Shown here in pieces: positions 1 to 11,640 of a stretch of 64,000 nucleotides of DNA (positions within the stretch are counted from its first letter, which is position 1; the number at the start of each line of letters is the position of its first letter). The position numbers and the translations under genes are program-made. Where the stretch lies: contig NC_132911.1 in NCBI RefSeq assembly GCF_047675955.1, forward strand, positions 72,759,133 through 72,823,132, given 5' to 3'. This DNA comes from Chlorocebus sabaeus (lineage: Eukaryota > Chordata > Mammalia > Primates > Cercopithecidae). The notes under the pieces are model-generated. The model saw only the letters and a list, made by a program, of their open reading frames with translations. It did not search any database and was not told where the DNA came from.

Positions 1-62
1 TTAGGCTGGTCTCGAACTCCTGGCCTTGTGATCTGCCTGCCTTGGCCTTCCAAAGTGCTGAG
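1..62 (-). mobile_element. Alu fragment, cut by the window start
   Basis: The sequence reads as the left-monomer part of an Alu on the minus strand, with the familiar blocks CTGGTCTCGAACTCCTGG and CCAAAGTGCTG. The match stops abruptly near 62, about 35 bases before the Alu 5' end would be reached, so this copy is 5' truncated. The rest lies left of the window. Confidence 0.9.
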
Positions 63-1648
63 TATCTCTTCTTCATTTTTAATCCTTCCATCTTTTGTTC
101 TTTTTCTTCTTTTATTTGATGTGTTGAGCAGTGGCTTTTGTGATGGGCTTCATTGTCTTGTTCCTAGTCATAAAGGGAATGCATCTCAAGTTATCTCTGT
201 TGAATGTGAAGCTTGTTTTAAGTTTTTGGTGTTTAACCTTTATCAAGACATGAAGTCCTTATCTATTGTTACATTTTCCTGAGATTCATCAATTGGAAAT
301 ATTTGCTAAATGTTATCAAATGCTTTTACCATGTCTGCTTTGTTGATCATACGATCTTCTCTTATTAGTCTATTAATGAAATCAATTGCACTAACAGATT
401 GTTGTGGTGTGAGAGTATTGAAATTAAACCTTATTTGATCGTGTATTTATGGTCATCTTAGTATAGTGTTATAATCAATTAACTCATTGAGTATCTTTAT
501 ATCTATCTTTATGTGAAATTTAGATTGTATGTTTGACACTGTTTTTAAGTATTGGTATTAAAATGAAATGAAAATTTTTTCTCCTATTTTTGGAGACAAT
601 TCTTTAATACAGAGGCTATTTATTGTTCCATTAAAATATGCCAGATCCCTCTTTAAAACTTAGTCGGGGGGTTTTCGTTCTCAATTGCATGGAGGGACTT
701 TTTTACTATTATATTTTTCAGTCTTTCAGCACTTATTAGTCTAGCAAAAACTTTTCTCTACTAATTTTTAAAAAATGTTTTCACTGATGGTGTCAGATGT
801 TTCTGTATTTTCCTGTTTACATTTTGTGTTTTGTTCATTTACAGCTTTTCTCTTATTTTTCTTTTTCTGTCTTGCCAAAGATTTAGCTATCTATTCATCT
901 TTTCAAAAAAGTACCTTTTAGTTTTATTAATCATTTCTTTTTTATTGTTTGCTGTTTTTATTCAGTGATTTCTGATCTAGGCTTTATCATTTTATTTCTG
1001 TAGTATTCTTGGCTATATTATCTTAAAGTTCTTATTTTTTAATAAGCATGTTCAACTCTCTAATATTCCCCAAGTGCTGGTTTAGTTGTGTCCCACAAAT
1101 TTTGATATATGTTTTTCATTTTAATGTACTCCTAGCTGTTATTTAAATTTCCCCAAATGTTCTTTTTAAGACAAGAGATTGTTTAATACTGATTCATTTC
1201 ATGTACAGACAGAAGAAGATTTTTAAGAAATGATTTTTTAATTATACTTTTTTGGGTGCCATAGAGTATTCATTGGTATTTATTGAGTGTCTTGTAGCCT
1301 TGGGATATTTTTTAGAATGTTTAAAATGTGCCTATCTCTGATTGGTCATCTAAAGTTCTATATAGCTGGATCTCGGGTATAGTAAAGGTGTTCTCAAATG
1401 TGCTGTTTATTTTTCATCCCCTTGGCCCATGGATATCTGCATTTATTTAACTCTTCCTATAATTGTCTGGTGTTGCTTTGTATTTTTAAAGACAAAGTTA
1501 GATCCACATATGGGAATGACGATTATAGCTTCTTGATTTAGTGCTCCCTTTATTTAAACATGATTCACCCTTTCCTCTTATGATGTTTTTCTATATTAAA
1601 TTATCTTTTATCTAAAAAGTATGTATTTTTATTCCAACTTTTTTTGAT
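63..1648 (-). mobile_element. Old L1 (L1M-type), ORF2 portion, antisense
   Basis: Read on the minus strand this follows the order of L1 ORF2, from the reverse transcriptase side at the left towards the endonuclease side at the right. Landmarks are the degraded equivalents of the well-known antisense blocks around 330-400 (TTGATCATACGATC), 905-990 (AAGTACCTTTTAGTTTTATT) and 1072-1110 (GTCCCACAAATTTTGATAT). No long frame survives, so it is an inactive relic of a mammalian-wide L1. The exact subfamily is not determined. Confidence 0.8.
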
Positions 1649-1774
1649 TCAGCAGGTAGATGTCCTGACTTGTTACATGATTATATTATGTAACACTGAG
1701 GTTTGGGGTACAAATGATCCCATCACCCAGGTGGTGAGCATAGCACCCAATAGGTAGTGTTTCAACGCTCCCTA
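1649..1774 (-). mobile_element. Short L1 3' end (L1PB/L1MA-like) inserted in the older L1
   Basis: This matches the 3' untranslated end of a younger L1 in antisense, with the blocks GATCCCATCACCCAGG and CACCCAATAGGTAGT. A short T run at its left edge is the remnant of the poly(A) tail. It interrupts the older antisense L1, which resumes to its right. Confidence 0.75.
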
Positions 1775-3560
1775 AAAATATTAAAACAAGTATTCTAGAT
1801 TTCATTGCTTATATCTTCATTGTTCATCAGTTTTATATTTCTGTGTTCTACCTTTCTACATTTTTCTGTTTTATATTTATTGCTTTTAGACATTATAATT
1901 CTGGATATTTTAAAAATTCAACCTGAGAGACTTGGACTTTTGAACAGTGAACTTAGCCCATGTACCTTTATGGAAATTACTCTCCCATAATGGACTATTT
2001 CTGCTTTTCTATTTTAAATGTTCTGTTCTTTATTGCTTTATTTTTTTCTGCTTTCATACCTTCAATAGGATAGATCAATTTTAATCCTGCTGGCTTTCTG
2101 GTTTAAAATTTGCAGATTTATTTTTACCTTATGGTATTTTCTCCTACTTTTTAAAAATCAGTGCATATTTTTATCCTTTTCTATCACTTTTGAGCTAAGG
2201 CAAGTGTTTTTGCTTGCTCTCACTCCCCTTTGAGCACCCAACAGCATTCATTGGCTGATTTCATATAGAGTTTTAATTCTGGAGTTTTACAGTTAAAAAT
2301 GGTAAAAAAAGTTTTGTTTACAATAATAAACTTTTCTAAGTAATATACTCACACTTACCCCCCAAATACTTTTGGCATCCTCTTTGATTCATTTTTCTCT
2401 TTATGGGATATTTTCTCTAGTAGTTCTTTCAAAGATGTTGATCTTTAAACAATTGTCAATGGGTCTTTGGTACAAGTGTAAGGGCTTATTTATATGTCTA
2501 AAAATATCATTTTAAAAATTTCCCCTTGCATTAAGGCAGTGATGGATAAAATTCTAGTTTGAAATATTTTTCTTCAAAAATATGTAAATATTGTTGCTAT
2601 TTTGTGTGATGTTGTTTTGGTTTTTTTTTTAATAGATAATATACGTTTTGTCTCTTAATGCTTTTAGAATTTTCTTTGCTCTCAGGATTCTTACATTTCC
2701 CTATAATGTTTCTTCTGGGACATGGGGGAAATTTCTTTCTTTTAATCTATTCTTTAGATATTCCCCTCTTAAATCATTTGAATCTGAGGACTTGCGTGTT
2801 CAAGGGATAGTTCAGGCATTATTTTTTCAAATATTGGCTCCAGTTTTTATTCTTTTCACCTGAGACATCCATCATGCAGAAATTAATACTTTTGTGTATA
2901 TTATCTCTATCTCTGTCTTAATTTTTTAAAATTATTTTCATCTCTTCATTCCTCCCTGCTATGTTCAGGCAGAAATGCTTAAAATTATTTTGCAGAACAT
3001 GAGATGATTTTTTTGCCTGTATCTATGCTTATACTTGACAATTTCAGTTATTTATTTCAAATAATGCCTGCTTTGTTTTCTTATCCAATATCTTCAAGTT
3101 GTCTTTTTTCTTCTAATTACTTGTTTTTGCTGTATGTTTCCAATATCACCCTTTATGTCTCTGAAGACATCCATTATGATTATTGTTCTATTGGTCTTTT
3201 AAGCCTACTTCCTTTGGTACAGACCATTCATTCTGTTTGTGTGTTTCTTTTTATTGTACTTTTGCCCCTCGAATGCCATAGGATTTCTTTCTCTATTATT
3301 GTATATTCCCTTTGGTTAATTTGATTGATCCCTGGGCAAAGGGAGAAAGTCTAGTTTTCATCTCCAGGTAAGTTTAGGAACTTGGAGATGGAGGTGAGAC
3401 AGAGAACCTCTAGTAGAGTAATGTAAGCTCAACTACTACCCTTTCTCTCCCATCTCCATTGAGTAGTCATATTCCTCAGATATTTCATTTCCTAGGGCCT
3501 CTTTCACATTGTGATTAAGTAGTATAATGCTTACTCTGAACATGTTTACTTTCAGAAATT
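1775..3560 (-). mobile_element. Old L1 (L1M-type), continuation upstream of ORF2, antisense
   Basis: The segment near 1925-1990 looks like antisense ORF2 N-terminal sequence. From about 2640 to 3560 it matches the antisense L1M region that lies upstream of ORF2, recognisable at 2800-2870 (TTTTTTCAAATATTGGCTCC followed by a degraded CTGGGACTCC block). The same L1 region occurs again at 8380-8510. A perfect-looking splice donor at about 3367 lies in this relic and has no matching exon. Confidence 0.65.
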
Positions 3561-3589
3561 AATATATTGTTTTAAAGTGCATATATGAG

Positions 3590-4060
3590 TGTCAAGAACT
3601 ATGAATAGTCTGAAATTTTTACTCTACTTGCAAGCCAGTAAGATACTCTGCTATAATTTTGTGGATTCTGGCAGAACACATGAGACTCCTGTGTTAGAGA
3701 CAAAGGCCAATTCTTTACTCACAGCAACAGCCATAGCCAGAGTATCAGCTTTTTCGTAGGCAGGTTACTCATCCCTCCATTCCAATAGGTGCACGATGAG
3801 ACCAGGTGACAGCTGCATGTCTGTGGGTTAGTGCAGTGTATTAACCACAAGCCTAGGAAAACTCATTCTTTCATAAGGGGCTGGAAGTAAACCTGCACAA
3901 CTTTTGTCCTGGAGGGAGACATTATCTCCAAACAATCCTGCCTTCAGCACCTTAGCGAGATACTCTAAGTTCCAAGGCTGTCCACTCTGCAAACATTCAT
4001 ATAGAGATCGTCCAGAACAAAAGGCTGACAAGGCATGCAGAAACACAAGAGACCTATAGA
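3590..4060. repeat. Unnamed LTR-like repeat, copy 1
   Basis: The block 3593-3770 aligns in the same orientation with 44813-44990: both contain GTCAAGAACTAT, a CATGA(G/A)AC(T/A)CCTG block and an AGAGAC(A/C)AAGG block, followed by a TTTACT...AGCAA block. Shared sequence 41 kb apart with unrelated flanks marks a dispersed repeat. Its look (tail-like cytosine-rich blocks, no poly(A)) suggests a solo LTR, but I cannot name the family and the right boundary is uncertain. Confidence 0.5.
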
Positions 4061-4551
4061 TAACTGTTTCCTGTTATGGGAAGATAAACTATTTTAATAA
4101 TTTAAATAACTTCCCAAAGTATATATAGTATGGATCTTCCATGTGCATGCAGTTTCTATGAATTATTAAAGACTTTTAAAATTTTCTACTTTTTAGCTGA
4201 GTGTTGAAACTTGATTTCTTTATTTTTAATTAAAGTAATGTTATGCAGTCACATTGCTCCTGGGAAGCATTTGCATGTTCAAAGCCACACTTCACATGGT
4301 GGTGGGAGGTTTCTGGTTTTTGACAGGATGTCAGATGAATATCCCCTCATGCTTCTGAGCATGCTCCTGAAGGCAGGATACCCTCTTGGAACAAGCAGCG
4401 AAGATGGCACTGAGAGACAACTGTGTCTCACATGTGAGGGTGGGTCACATGAACATTCTCACATGTCCTACAGATTGGCGTCCATACATTTCTTATGGCT
4501 GGGATTTTTAAAATATGTTTGAAGTTAGGTGTTGCTTATTTTTTAAAATGA
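4061..4551. other. Unassigned sequence left of the candidate exon
   Basis: No repeat family is recognised with confidence. A 103-codon + frame at 4211-4522 has no splice signals or similarity I know, and I treat it as chance. The GC content is higher around 4250-4480 than in the flanks, which could mean an old LTR. Confidence 0.4.
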
Positions 4552-4607
4552 TTTTGTAGGGAATATCTTCATCTTCTTAACAAAGAACCTTATCTGTGTT
4601 TCTTTAG

Positions 4608-4719
4608 AAAAGTGTTTGAATTAGAAAGGCATGAAGTTTACATTGAAAACTCATCTATTATTCTAAAAACAAATCTTAGACAATTAAAGGAACTTAAATA
4701 CATTCATCCTGCAGTTCAG
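4608..4719 (+). CDS. Candidate internal coding exon, unidentified protein
   Basis: This 112-bp segment follows a fair polypyrimidine tract and acceptor (TATCTGTGTTTCTTTAG) and ends CAG at a GTAATA donor. Reading from 4609 it has 37 codons without a stop, and includes LERHEVYIENSSIILKTNLR then a Lys/Leu-rich stretch ending in HPAVQ. The composition (mixed charged and hydrophobic residues, helix-like) looks like real protein. It starts with one base of a split codon and ends on a codon boundary. In the genome the frame is open from 4552 to the stop at about 4768, about 72 codons, so the splice sites do not bound it tightly. I do not recognise the protein. Alternatives are a relic of a larger coding element or chance. 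No adjacent exon with a matching phase was found: joining to the acceptor at 5912 gives six codons then a stop. Confidence 0.42.
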
Positions 4720-6229
4720 GTAATACATCTGCCAAATTACAGTGGGGTGTGTGTGTGTGTGCGCTTATGAAGGAAATTTAAGTGATTCTTTCCCTCATTA
4801 TTTTGGCGACCAATGAAGAACCCCAAAGGGACTATCTTTACTAGAAAATTGATACTGTAAGAGCAATTTTTCTCATGTTTCAGATAATACTTTTAAAACC
4901 ACGTTAAGCCTTAAAGTAATATAACTACTAGGAAAGAGTAACTTTATTCCTGCTTCTTGTCATGGTCTGGCAACCAGTAGCACATCTGTCTTAGTTGTAA
5001 CTTTGTTTATACTGATAAAAAAAATGAAGGTGGTGAATACTTTATTTTAAAACTAGAAAATTTTTTCCTTATAGCTAGCTAGATTTAAAGTACTTTTTAA
5101 TTGTGACCCTCTTTTTGTTACTACATCCAAGAACATTAATATTTTGATGAAACTATGATATTTTACAAATTCAAAATAATGTTAATCATTGTTTTTAAAA
5201 ATTAAAAAGTAATGTTAAGCTAAGATGACGGCTTGGACATATTTGGATAACTTCCTCCTTCCTAACTCCTACCCATATCAATGAAAATAAACAATGCCTT
5301 ACTAGTGACAGTCAAGGAAGATGGGCCAATTTTCATAATCCTTGATGCATTTCTGCTAGAAATAACACAGCACAGATCAAAATGAAGACAGTACAGATCG
5401 GCTTCAACTCTCCTTTGTAGTCAGCAATACATTACCCTGTTCATATCCCCCAAATGTCCGAGGGAACTGTGAGATATACGATATTCTAGACATAACGTTT
5501 GAGACTACTTTTGCTTCTGGAGATCAAAAGTTATGGGTACCGAGGGTTCTTGGGGACCCAAAGTTTATATGTTATGCCTGGTGTGGCAAGTTCAGTTCCT
5601 CAGACAGCAAAGCGCACCAGTGGGAAGAGGCTGCAGCATAGCTAACCTTGCTCACATGGAGACAGAAATCTTAGTCATGGCTTTAGGGCACCAACAAACA
5701 TCAAGAAGACACCAGAAACCAAATGAAAAATAGATTTCTCTATTATGACTACTTGTTCTATCTTCTGCCCCATTCTAAGAACACTGTTCATTGAATAGAT
5801 TATAGAAATTTTCATTTGTAAGATCTTCCTTTTCAGACATGAGAAGGGAATTCTAATAGTAATTAGGTAAAGAATGAAGGAATCCATTGAAAACTTGTCA
5901 GTTCTCTTTCAGGGAAAAATAACATCTGAATAGAAAACTTGCAAGACGTTGACTTAAAGAAAAATGAAAATGTTGTAGATCATAAAACAAATAGAAGATA
6001 CAGAGGACGAGGAAGAGGATTTTCTGTTATGAGAGGACAAGATGTGCTCTATAAGACACAGGTAAATTTCAGACATTTGTCTTGTATTCTCAACATTGAG
6101 AAAATATGGAGTTTATGAAACCAGAAGTAAAAGACTATAAAATGACAATATAGTGAGATTTAAGTGGAGCTCTAGTAGAAAAAGAAAAAACTAAAATAAA
6201 ACTTAAACAAGATTAAGTTAATATAGAAA
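4720..6229. other. Unassigned sequence, possibly intronic
   Basis: It contains a short (GT)n near 4746-4762. Around 5220-5300 there is a faint likeness to an L1/HAL1 5' region, not firm enough to annotate. At 5913-6061 there is an acceptor-like site, a frame rich in Arg-Gly and a GTAAAT donor, but a TGA lies in that frame, so it is not called an exon. Confidence 0.4.
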
Positions 6230-7262
6230 TTCAATATTTCTTTCATCTTTTAGCAGCATTAAAAGAATGAAACAATCCCAAAATGCTACTTAATGTAGCA
6301 TTAAAGACATAAAATACTTAGAAATAAATTTAACAAAATTGAGGGTCTACATAAATGCTGAATATATGTTTCTGAGATATATTAAAGAGCGCCTAAATAA
6401 TATATGTCATGCTCATGAATTTGATGAATCAATCCTGTTAAGATTTCAATATAGTTATAATGCAGTTCCAATGAAAATTCTAGCATGCTTTTAAAAGTAA
6501 AAATTGCTAAGGAGTTGCTAAAATTTGTATGAAAACACAAAAATCTTAGCCAAAAGTAATCTTGTAAAGGAAGAACAAAGTGGAAGATTCATACTAATTG
6601 AAATCAAAATTTACAAGCTACAGTAACCAAAACAGTGTTGTATTGGACTAAGAACATAAAAATAGGCCGATGTGAAAAAAAAGTCTAGAAGTGGAGCTTT
6701 ACATATATCGTCTGAAATGGAAGTCTTTTAAATGAATTTTGCTTGATAAGAATGAAATTGTATTCCTCCCTCACAGAATATACAAAAATGAAATGAAAAT
6801 GTATTATACCCCCAAATATAATGCTAAAACTCTAAAATTTCTAGATGAAAATATAGGATAACATATGCAAGGCTTTGGAGAAAACAAATATTTATTAGAG
6901 AGGATGTGAAATATACCTGTTGTAAAAAAGTGGGAAATTGGGAAAATCATAAAAATCAAAGTTTTGCCTACCAAATGTCACATTTGAAAGGATGAAAAGA
7001 CAAAAAAGTATATGTGTGTGTATACAGACACACACATGAACACACACAAACACATACATACCTATATATCAAAAGAATTTCTAGAAAACTTTATAATTGA
7101 AGCATAATCCACAAAAGTGGGAAAAAACTTAGACACTTCACAAAAGAAGATACATCTATGGCCAATAAGAAAGACGGGAAAATGTGATCAATATAGTCAT
7201 CAAAAGTGCAAAGTATATCTACAATACCAAATTATGACAAGTATGTGGAGTAACTAGAGCTG
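6230..7262 (+). mobile_element. Old L1 (L1M-type), ORF2 3' half, sense, first piece
   Basis: The order of blocks follows the 3' half of L1 ORF2: the segments near 6315, 6425-6470, 6595-6640 and 7135-7260 are degraded forms of the L1 AAATTTAACAAAA, GTTAAGATTTCAATA, AAGCTACAGTAACCAAAACA and CACAAAAGAAGATACAT blocks. A CA/TG-rich microsatellite occupies about 7010-7058. The element breaks off at about 7262 and appears to resume at 10385. Confidence 0.8.
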
Positions 7263-7775
7263 CCATCATTACTGGTTTTTACTGTATTTCTTTTTGTAGA
7301 CTTCTCAGTGGTTGCTCTAGGTATTATAATATACATATGTAATTTATCACAGTTTACTTGTATTGATGTTTTACTACTTTGAGTCAAGTGTAGAAATCGT
7401 ACTCTCATTCAAGCCCTTTATCTTTTCAACCTTTAAAATATAATTGCCCTAACTTATTTCCACTTGAAGCACTGAGCACAACATCAGATGGTGGTGTAAT
7501 TCTTAGTTCAAACATCATATATGACTTTTAAAACTCATGAAAATAGTTTATTACATGTACTTCCATTTTTACCTATTCCAGGGTTCTTATCTGAAGTTCT
7601 AATATTCCCTTTGTTATCATTTACTTCCTGTTTTAATAAATCTCTTTAGCCATTCTGTTAGGATAGGTTTGTTAGCAACAAATTCTCTTAATTTTCTTTG
7701 CCTGAGAATGTCTTTATTTGCTCTCTATTCCTAAAGCATATTTTTGACAGAGATAGCTTTACAGTTGAAAGGTTT

Positions 7776-8195
7776 AAAAACATTTTTATTGATACATAAT
7801 ATTTGTGCATATTTATGGGGTATATGTGATATTTTGCTACATGCAAATTATGTGTAATGATCAAGTCAAAATATTTGGGATATTTATCACCTTGAGCATT
7901 TGTAATTTCTATGTGTTGGGAACATTTTAAGTCCTCTGTTCTGGCTATTTTGAAATATACAATATGTTGTTGTTAACCATAGTCATTCTACTCTGCTTCA
8001 AACATTAGAACTTGCTCCTTCCATCTAATTGTATGTTTGTACCCATTCACCAACTGTCTTTATTCCCCTCCTCGCACACATACTTCCCAGCCTCTGGTAA
8101 TCATCATTCTACTCTCTGTCTTCACAAGATTAACTTTTTTAGCTCCCACATATGAGTGAGAACATGCATTATTTGCCTTTCCATGCCTGGCTAAT
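7776..8195 (-). mobile_element. L1MB-like 3' end inserted in older L1
   Basis: The antisense 3' end begins with a T-rich tail and TTTATGGGGTATATGTGATA, and runs to the CCCACATATGAGTGAGAACA block, 5' truncated at the right. The flanks TTACAGTTGAAAG and TAATAGTTGGCAG look like a degraded 13-bp target-site duplication (9 of 13 match). Confidence 0.85.
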
Positions 8196-9449
8196 AGTTG
8201 GCAGTTCTTTGCTTTCATCACTTGGCAAATGTATGTCCCTTTCTTCTGGCCTTCATGGAGAAATCCACTATCATTTGAATTGGTGTTTCCCTATAAATCA
8301 TGTGCTATGTCTTCCTCTTTCATGTGGTGCTTTCAATACTTTTTCTTAGTTTTTATAAATATAATTATTTTGTGTCTTGGTATGGATTTCTTGGGGTTTA
8401 TGCTATCTGGGATTGCTCATATTCTTGAATCCATAGGTTTATGTTTTTCAAGCATTATTTCTTCAAACACTTTATTCAGTCTCATTCTCTTTTTTTTCTG
8501 AGACTCCAGTGGTACACATGTTAACTTTTTTGCGATTGTTCCACATGTCCCTGGGACTGTTTTTTTGTCTTGTTTTTCTCTTTGTTGTTCAGATTAGTTA
8601 AATTTTATTGCTCTGTCCTCAGGTTTACTGATTTTATTCTCTGTCATCTCCACTCTACTGTTGAACCCATTCTGTAAGTTTTTAAAAATTATTTTCAGTT
8701 ATCATATTTTTAACTTTTATAATTTGTGCTTGAGTCTCTTTTGACTACTATTTCTCTGCTGAGATTCATGTTATCCTTTTCATTTGATTCAATTCAATTT
8801 TTGATTTCTTATTGAGTCACTTCAGGGATGGCTACTTTAAAATCTTTGTCAGATAACTGCAATATCCATCTAGTTCATCTTGATATTGGCATCACTTGGT
8901 TGTCTTTTCGCATTCAAGTTGTGATTTTCCTGATTCTTGGTGTGAAGAGTGATTTTCTATTGTGTACTGCACATTTTATATATTATATTAAAATATCTGA
9001 GGTGGAATTTTATCTTCTTTCTCTGGTAAGCAGTCTCCCTGTGTAGGAATAGCACATGATCCAGGTGGATGTGGATGTTCCATTCCATTTCCCACTGGGC
9101 CTTGGTGAAAACTAGAGCACTGTCTCACATGTCCTCATGGATGGAAGTTCAGCTCCCTCCCCCACCATAAGGTCACCTCATTGCCTCCAATGAGGGGAGC
9201 CAGCTCACGGCCTCATGGGGCCTACTGACACGAGGAAGGGGAGAAGCAGAATGCTGACTTTAAAAGCCTTGTTGCCACATGATGGGAGCAGCGAGTTAAT
9301 TCACTGCCATGTGTTGCTAACACCAGGTGAGGAAAGGATGGAAGTGGAGTGCCAACTAATCCCACCTTCTACTACCTCCTTCTAATCATTGATACGGATG
9401 GGGGTGGAAGTTCAGTTTCCTCCCAGCCCCTGCTGACACCATTGGTCAG

Positions 9450-9804
9450 TGTATTAGTCCATTCTCACACTGCTATAAAGAGAATGGGTAATTTGTAAAT
9501 GAAAAAGGTTTAATTGATTCACAGTTTTACATAGCCTCAGGAAGCTTACAATCATGGTGGAAAGGGAAGCAAATACATCCATCTTCACACAGTGGCAGGA
9601 GAGAGATATGAGAACTGAGCAAAGAGGGATGCACCCCTTATAAAACCATGAGATCTCGAGAGAACTTACTATCAGGAGAATAGCATGAGGGTAACCACCC
9701 CCGTGATTAATTACCTTCCACCAGGTCCCTCCCACAACGCATGGGGATTATGGGAACTACCATCCAAGATGAGATTTGGGTGGAGACGCAGCCAAACCGT
9801 ATGA
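9450..9804 (-). mobile_element. MaLR solo LTR (THE1/MST type), antisense
   Basis: It starts TGTATTAGTCCATTCTCAC and ends GCCAAACCGTATGA, with the internal blocks AAACCATGAGATCTCGAGAG and CCACCAGGTCCCTCCCACAA. This is the full reverse of a THE1/MST LTR with no internal region, so it is a solo LTR. It is inserted in the antisense L1; the flanking 5-mers GTCAG and GGAAG match only partly. Confidence 0.93.
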
Positions 9805-10384
9805 GGAAGTAAAGCAGAGTGGCGACTAGCCTTGTTGCACACCACCTTATTAAGTATCATTGCTGCCAGATGGGCGGGGTGGAGGCTCAGCTCATACTAG
9901 ACCATTGACATCACTCTGGTGCTGAATGGGAAATGGAAGATCATTTCCCTGTTGGCCCCAGGGAAACCATGGAGAGGGGAAATTATTCTGTTGGCTTTTT
10001 CTGAGGTGGGGCAGGTACTGTCCCCCAAATTTTCGTTCATGAGACCATTCTTTTCCTGTACCTTTTGCTAGAGCAAGCAAGATTTTCTTGGAACTTATTT
10101 TCTTTCCACTTGTTGGCAGTTCTGGGTTCGAGGCTTCTGCAACACCCTATTCAGCATGTATAGCAAGCAATAAGAAAACCCAGGGAAATCACAGCCTTGC
10201 CACCCTTAATTCTTCAGGTTCCTAATCAGTCCATTCTCTTCTTTTCATCTTTCAAATCTTCCTAAGTTTGTTCGTGGGATTATGTCCAGGGTTTGTTATT
10301 GTTGTTGTTATTGCAAGAAGAAGCACCTGGGAGGAAGGTAGCTACCTCCCCTTGGCTGGGACCAAAAGTCTCATTGCTGCTGAA

Positions 10385-11060
10385 AGTGTACAAGGGTGCA
10401 ACCACTTTGGAAAAAAGCTTAATAGTTTCTCATAAAGTTAAATATATACTTACCCTATCACCCTGACCACTAAACACACACTTGACATAGCTATTCCTCT
10501 CCCAGGTATATGCCCAAAAGAAATAAATGAGATGCTCCTGACTGTATTCATGATATCTTTATTTATAACAGTCCCAAACTGAAATAATCCAGATGTTCAT
10601 CTGGAATATACCCAGACTATAGTATATTTATAAGTGGACTACTACTCAGTACATCTATATCTATATCTATATCTACATCTATATCTATATCTATATCTAT
10701 ATCTACATCTACATCTATATCTATATCTATATCTATATCTAAATCTTTAAGTGATCTACTTACTGGTACATACAACATTATGGCTGAATCTCAGAATATT
10801 AAGTAAAATAAGCTGGATACAAAAGAAATCATACTGTGTGGTTTTATTTACATAAATTTCAAGAAAAGACAAAACTAATGTATGGAAGAAAACAATCACA
10901 GTGGGGATATGGGAATAGGTATTGGCTGAAGGAACTTTCTTAGGGGATAGAAAAGTTGTATAATTTCGTTGAACAGTTGGCTAGAGAATAAATTGCTGAA
11001 CTTTTCAAATTACACTAAAGATCTGTGCATTTCACTATATATAACCTCAATAAAAGAAGT
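10385..11060 (+). mobile_element. Old L1, ORF2 3' end and 3' UTR, sense, second piece
   Basis: GGGTGCAACCACTTTGG starts the block that in L1 follows directly after the sequence at 7262. Later blocks (around 10500, 10590-10650, 10800-10870) match the C-terminal end of ORF2. A hexanucleotide array at 10651-10746 sits inside it. The element ends near an AATAAA at about 11051. Confidence 0.8.
10651..10746 (+). repeat. Hexanucleotide array (AYATCT)n, 16 units
   Basis: There are sixteen back-to-back 6-mers: mostly ATATCT, with ACATCT at units 1, 5, 10 and 11 and AAATCT at the last. The array sits in the L1 where the element normally encodes its last ORF2 residues. Confidence 0.97.
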
Positions 11061-11640
11061 CATAACAATGATATCTATGATCTAAAATTTATGGAAAAAT
11101 ATTTCTGCATCCTTCTGACTAATAATCAAATTAGAAGGCAGATAATGAAACAAGATTAAGATATAATGTAAGAGAGTTAACAAGTAAACCTACAGAATTA
11201 AAGTTTCCCTTGGAAATAGATAAAGACAAAAACACCATGGAAATTCAAATTATTATATGGAGAGCACTGTTTAGAATCTTTTCACAACATGAAGAGGAAA
11301 CAAAAAAACAACTGAACATAATGAAAGAGCGGATGTCACATATGAAGTAAAGACAGAGGATATGTGACATGAAGAAGAGACCGGAAACAAATGGAAGAGA
11401 AGAATCAAAGATCCAAAGGTATGGGGTAACCATTCAACATTGAGGGTTTTTTAAACCTACAGCCAAATTTTAATAACATTTTTAAACAAAATTTATTAAA
11501 CAATGTTTACTTTATCAGCAAAAGATAGACAGCAAATCATTCTGTAAGAAAACACAAGTAAAGATAAAGTACAAACAAGTTCTAGATGAACAACAAATTA
11601 GTTACAGCAATAAGTGTAGATATTTTCAGTGACAACAATT
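11061..11640. other. Probable degraded L1 sequence
   Basis: A-rich sequence on the + strand lies between two sense L1 pieces. It is consistent with L1 sequence but has no block I can place securely. Confidence 0.35.

Larger units (their letters stand above)
7263..10380 (-). mobile_element. Old L1 (L1M-type), region upstream of ORF2, antisense, with two insertions
   Basis: The antisense L1M blocks are clear at 7300-7330 (GTTGCTCTAGGTATTATAAT), 7655-7720, 8440-8515 (TTATTTCTTCAAACACTTTA and GAGACTCCAGTGG) and 9370-9430. The right part, to about 10380, keeps the GGGTTCGAGGCTTCTGCA block typical of this L1 region. It is interrupted by an L1 3' end (7776-8195) and a MaLR LTR (9450-9804). It sits between two pieces of a sense L1. 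Confidence 0.7.

Noticed and set aside
3360..3373. Perfect CAG/GTAAGT donor
   Set aside because: It sits in antisense old L1 sequence with no acceptor and open frame upstream.
5913..5933. Splicing 4608-4719 to the acceptor at 5912 as a last coding exon
   Set aside because: It gives six codons and a stop. That is possible for a C-terminus, but nothing else supports it.
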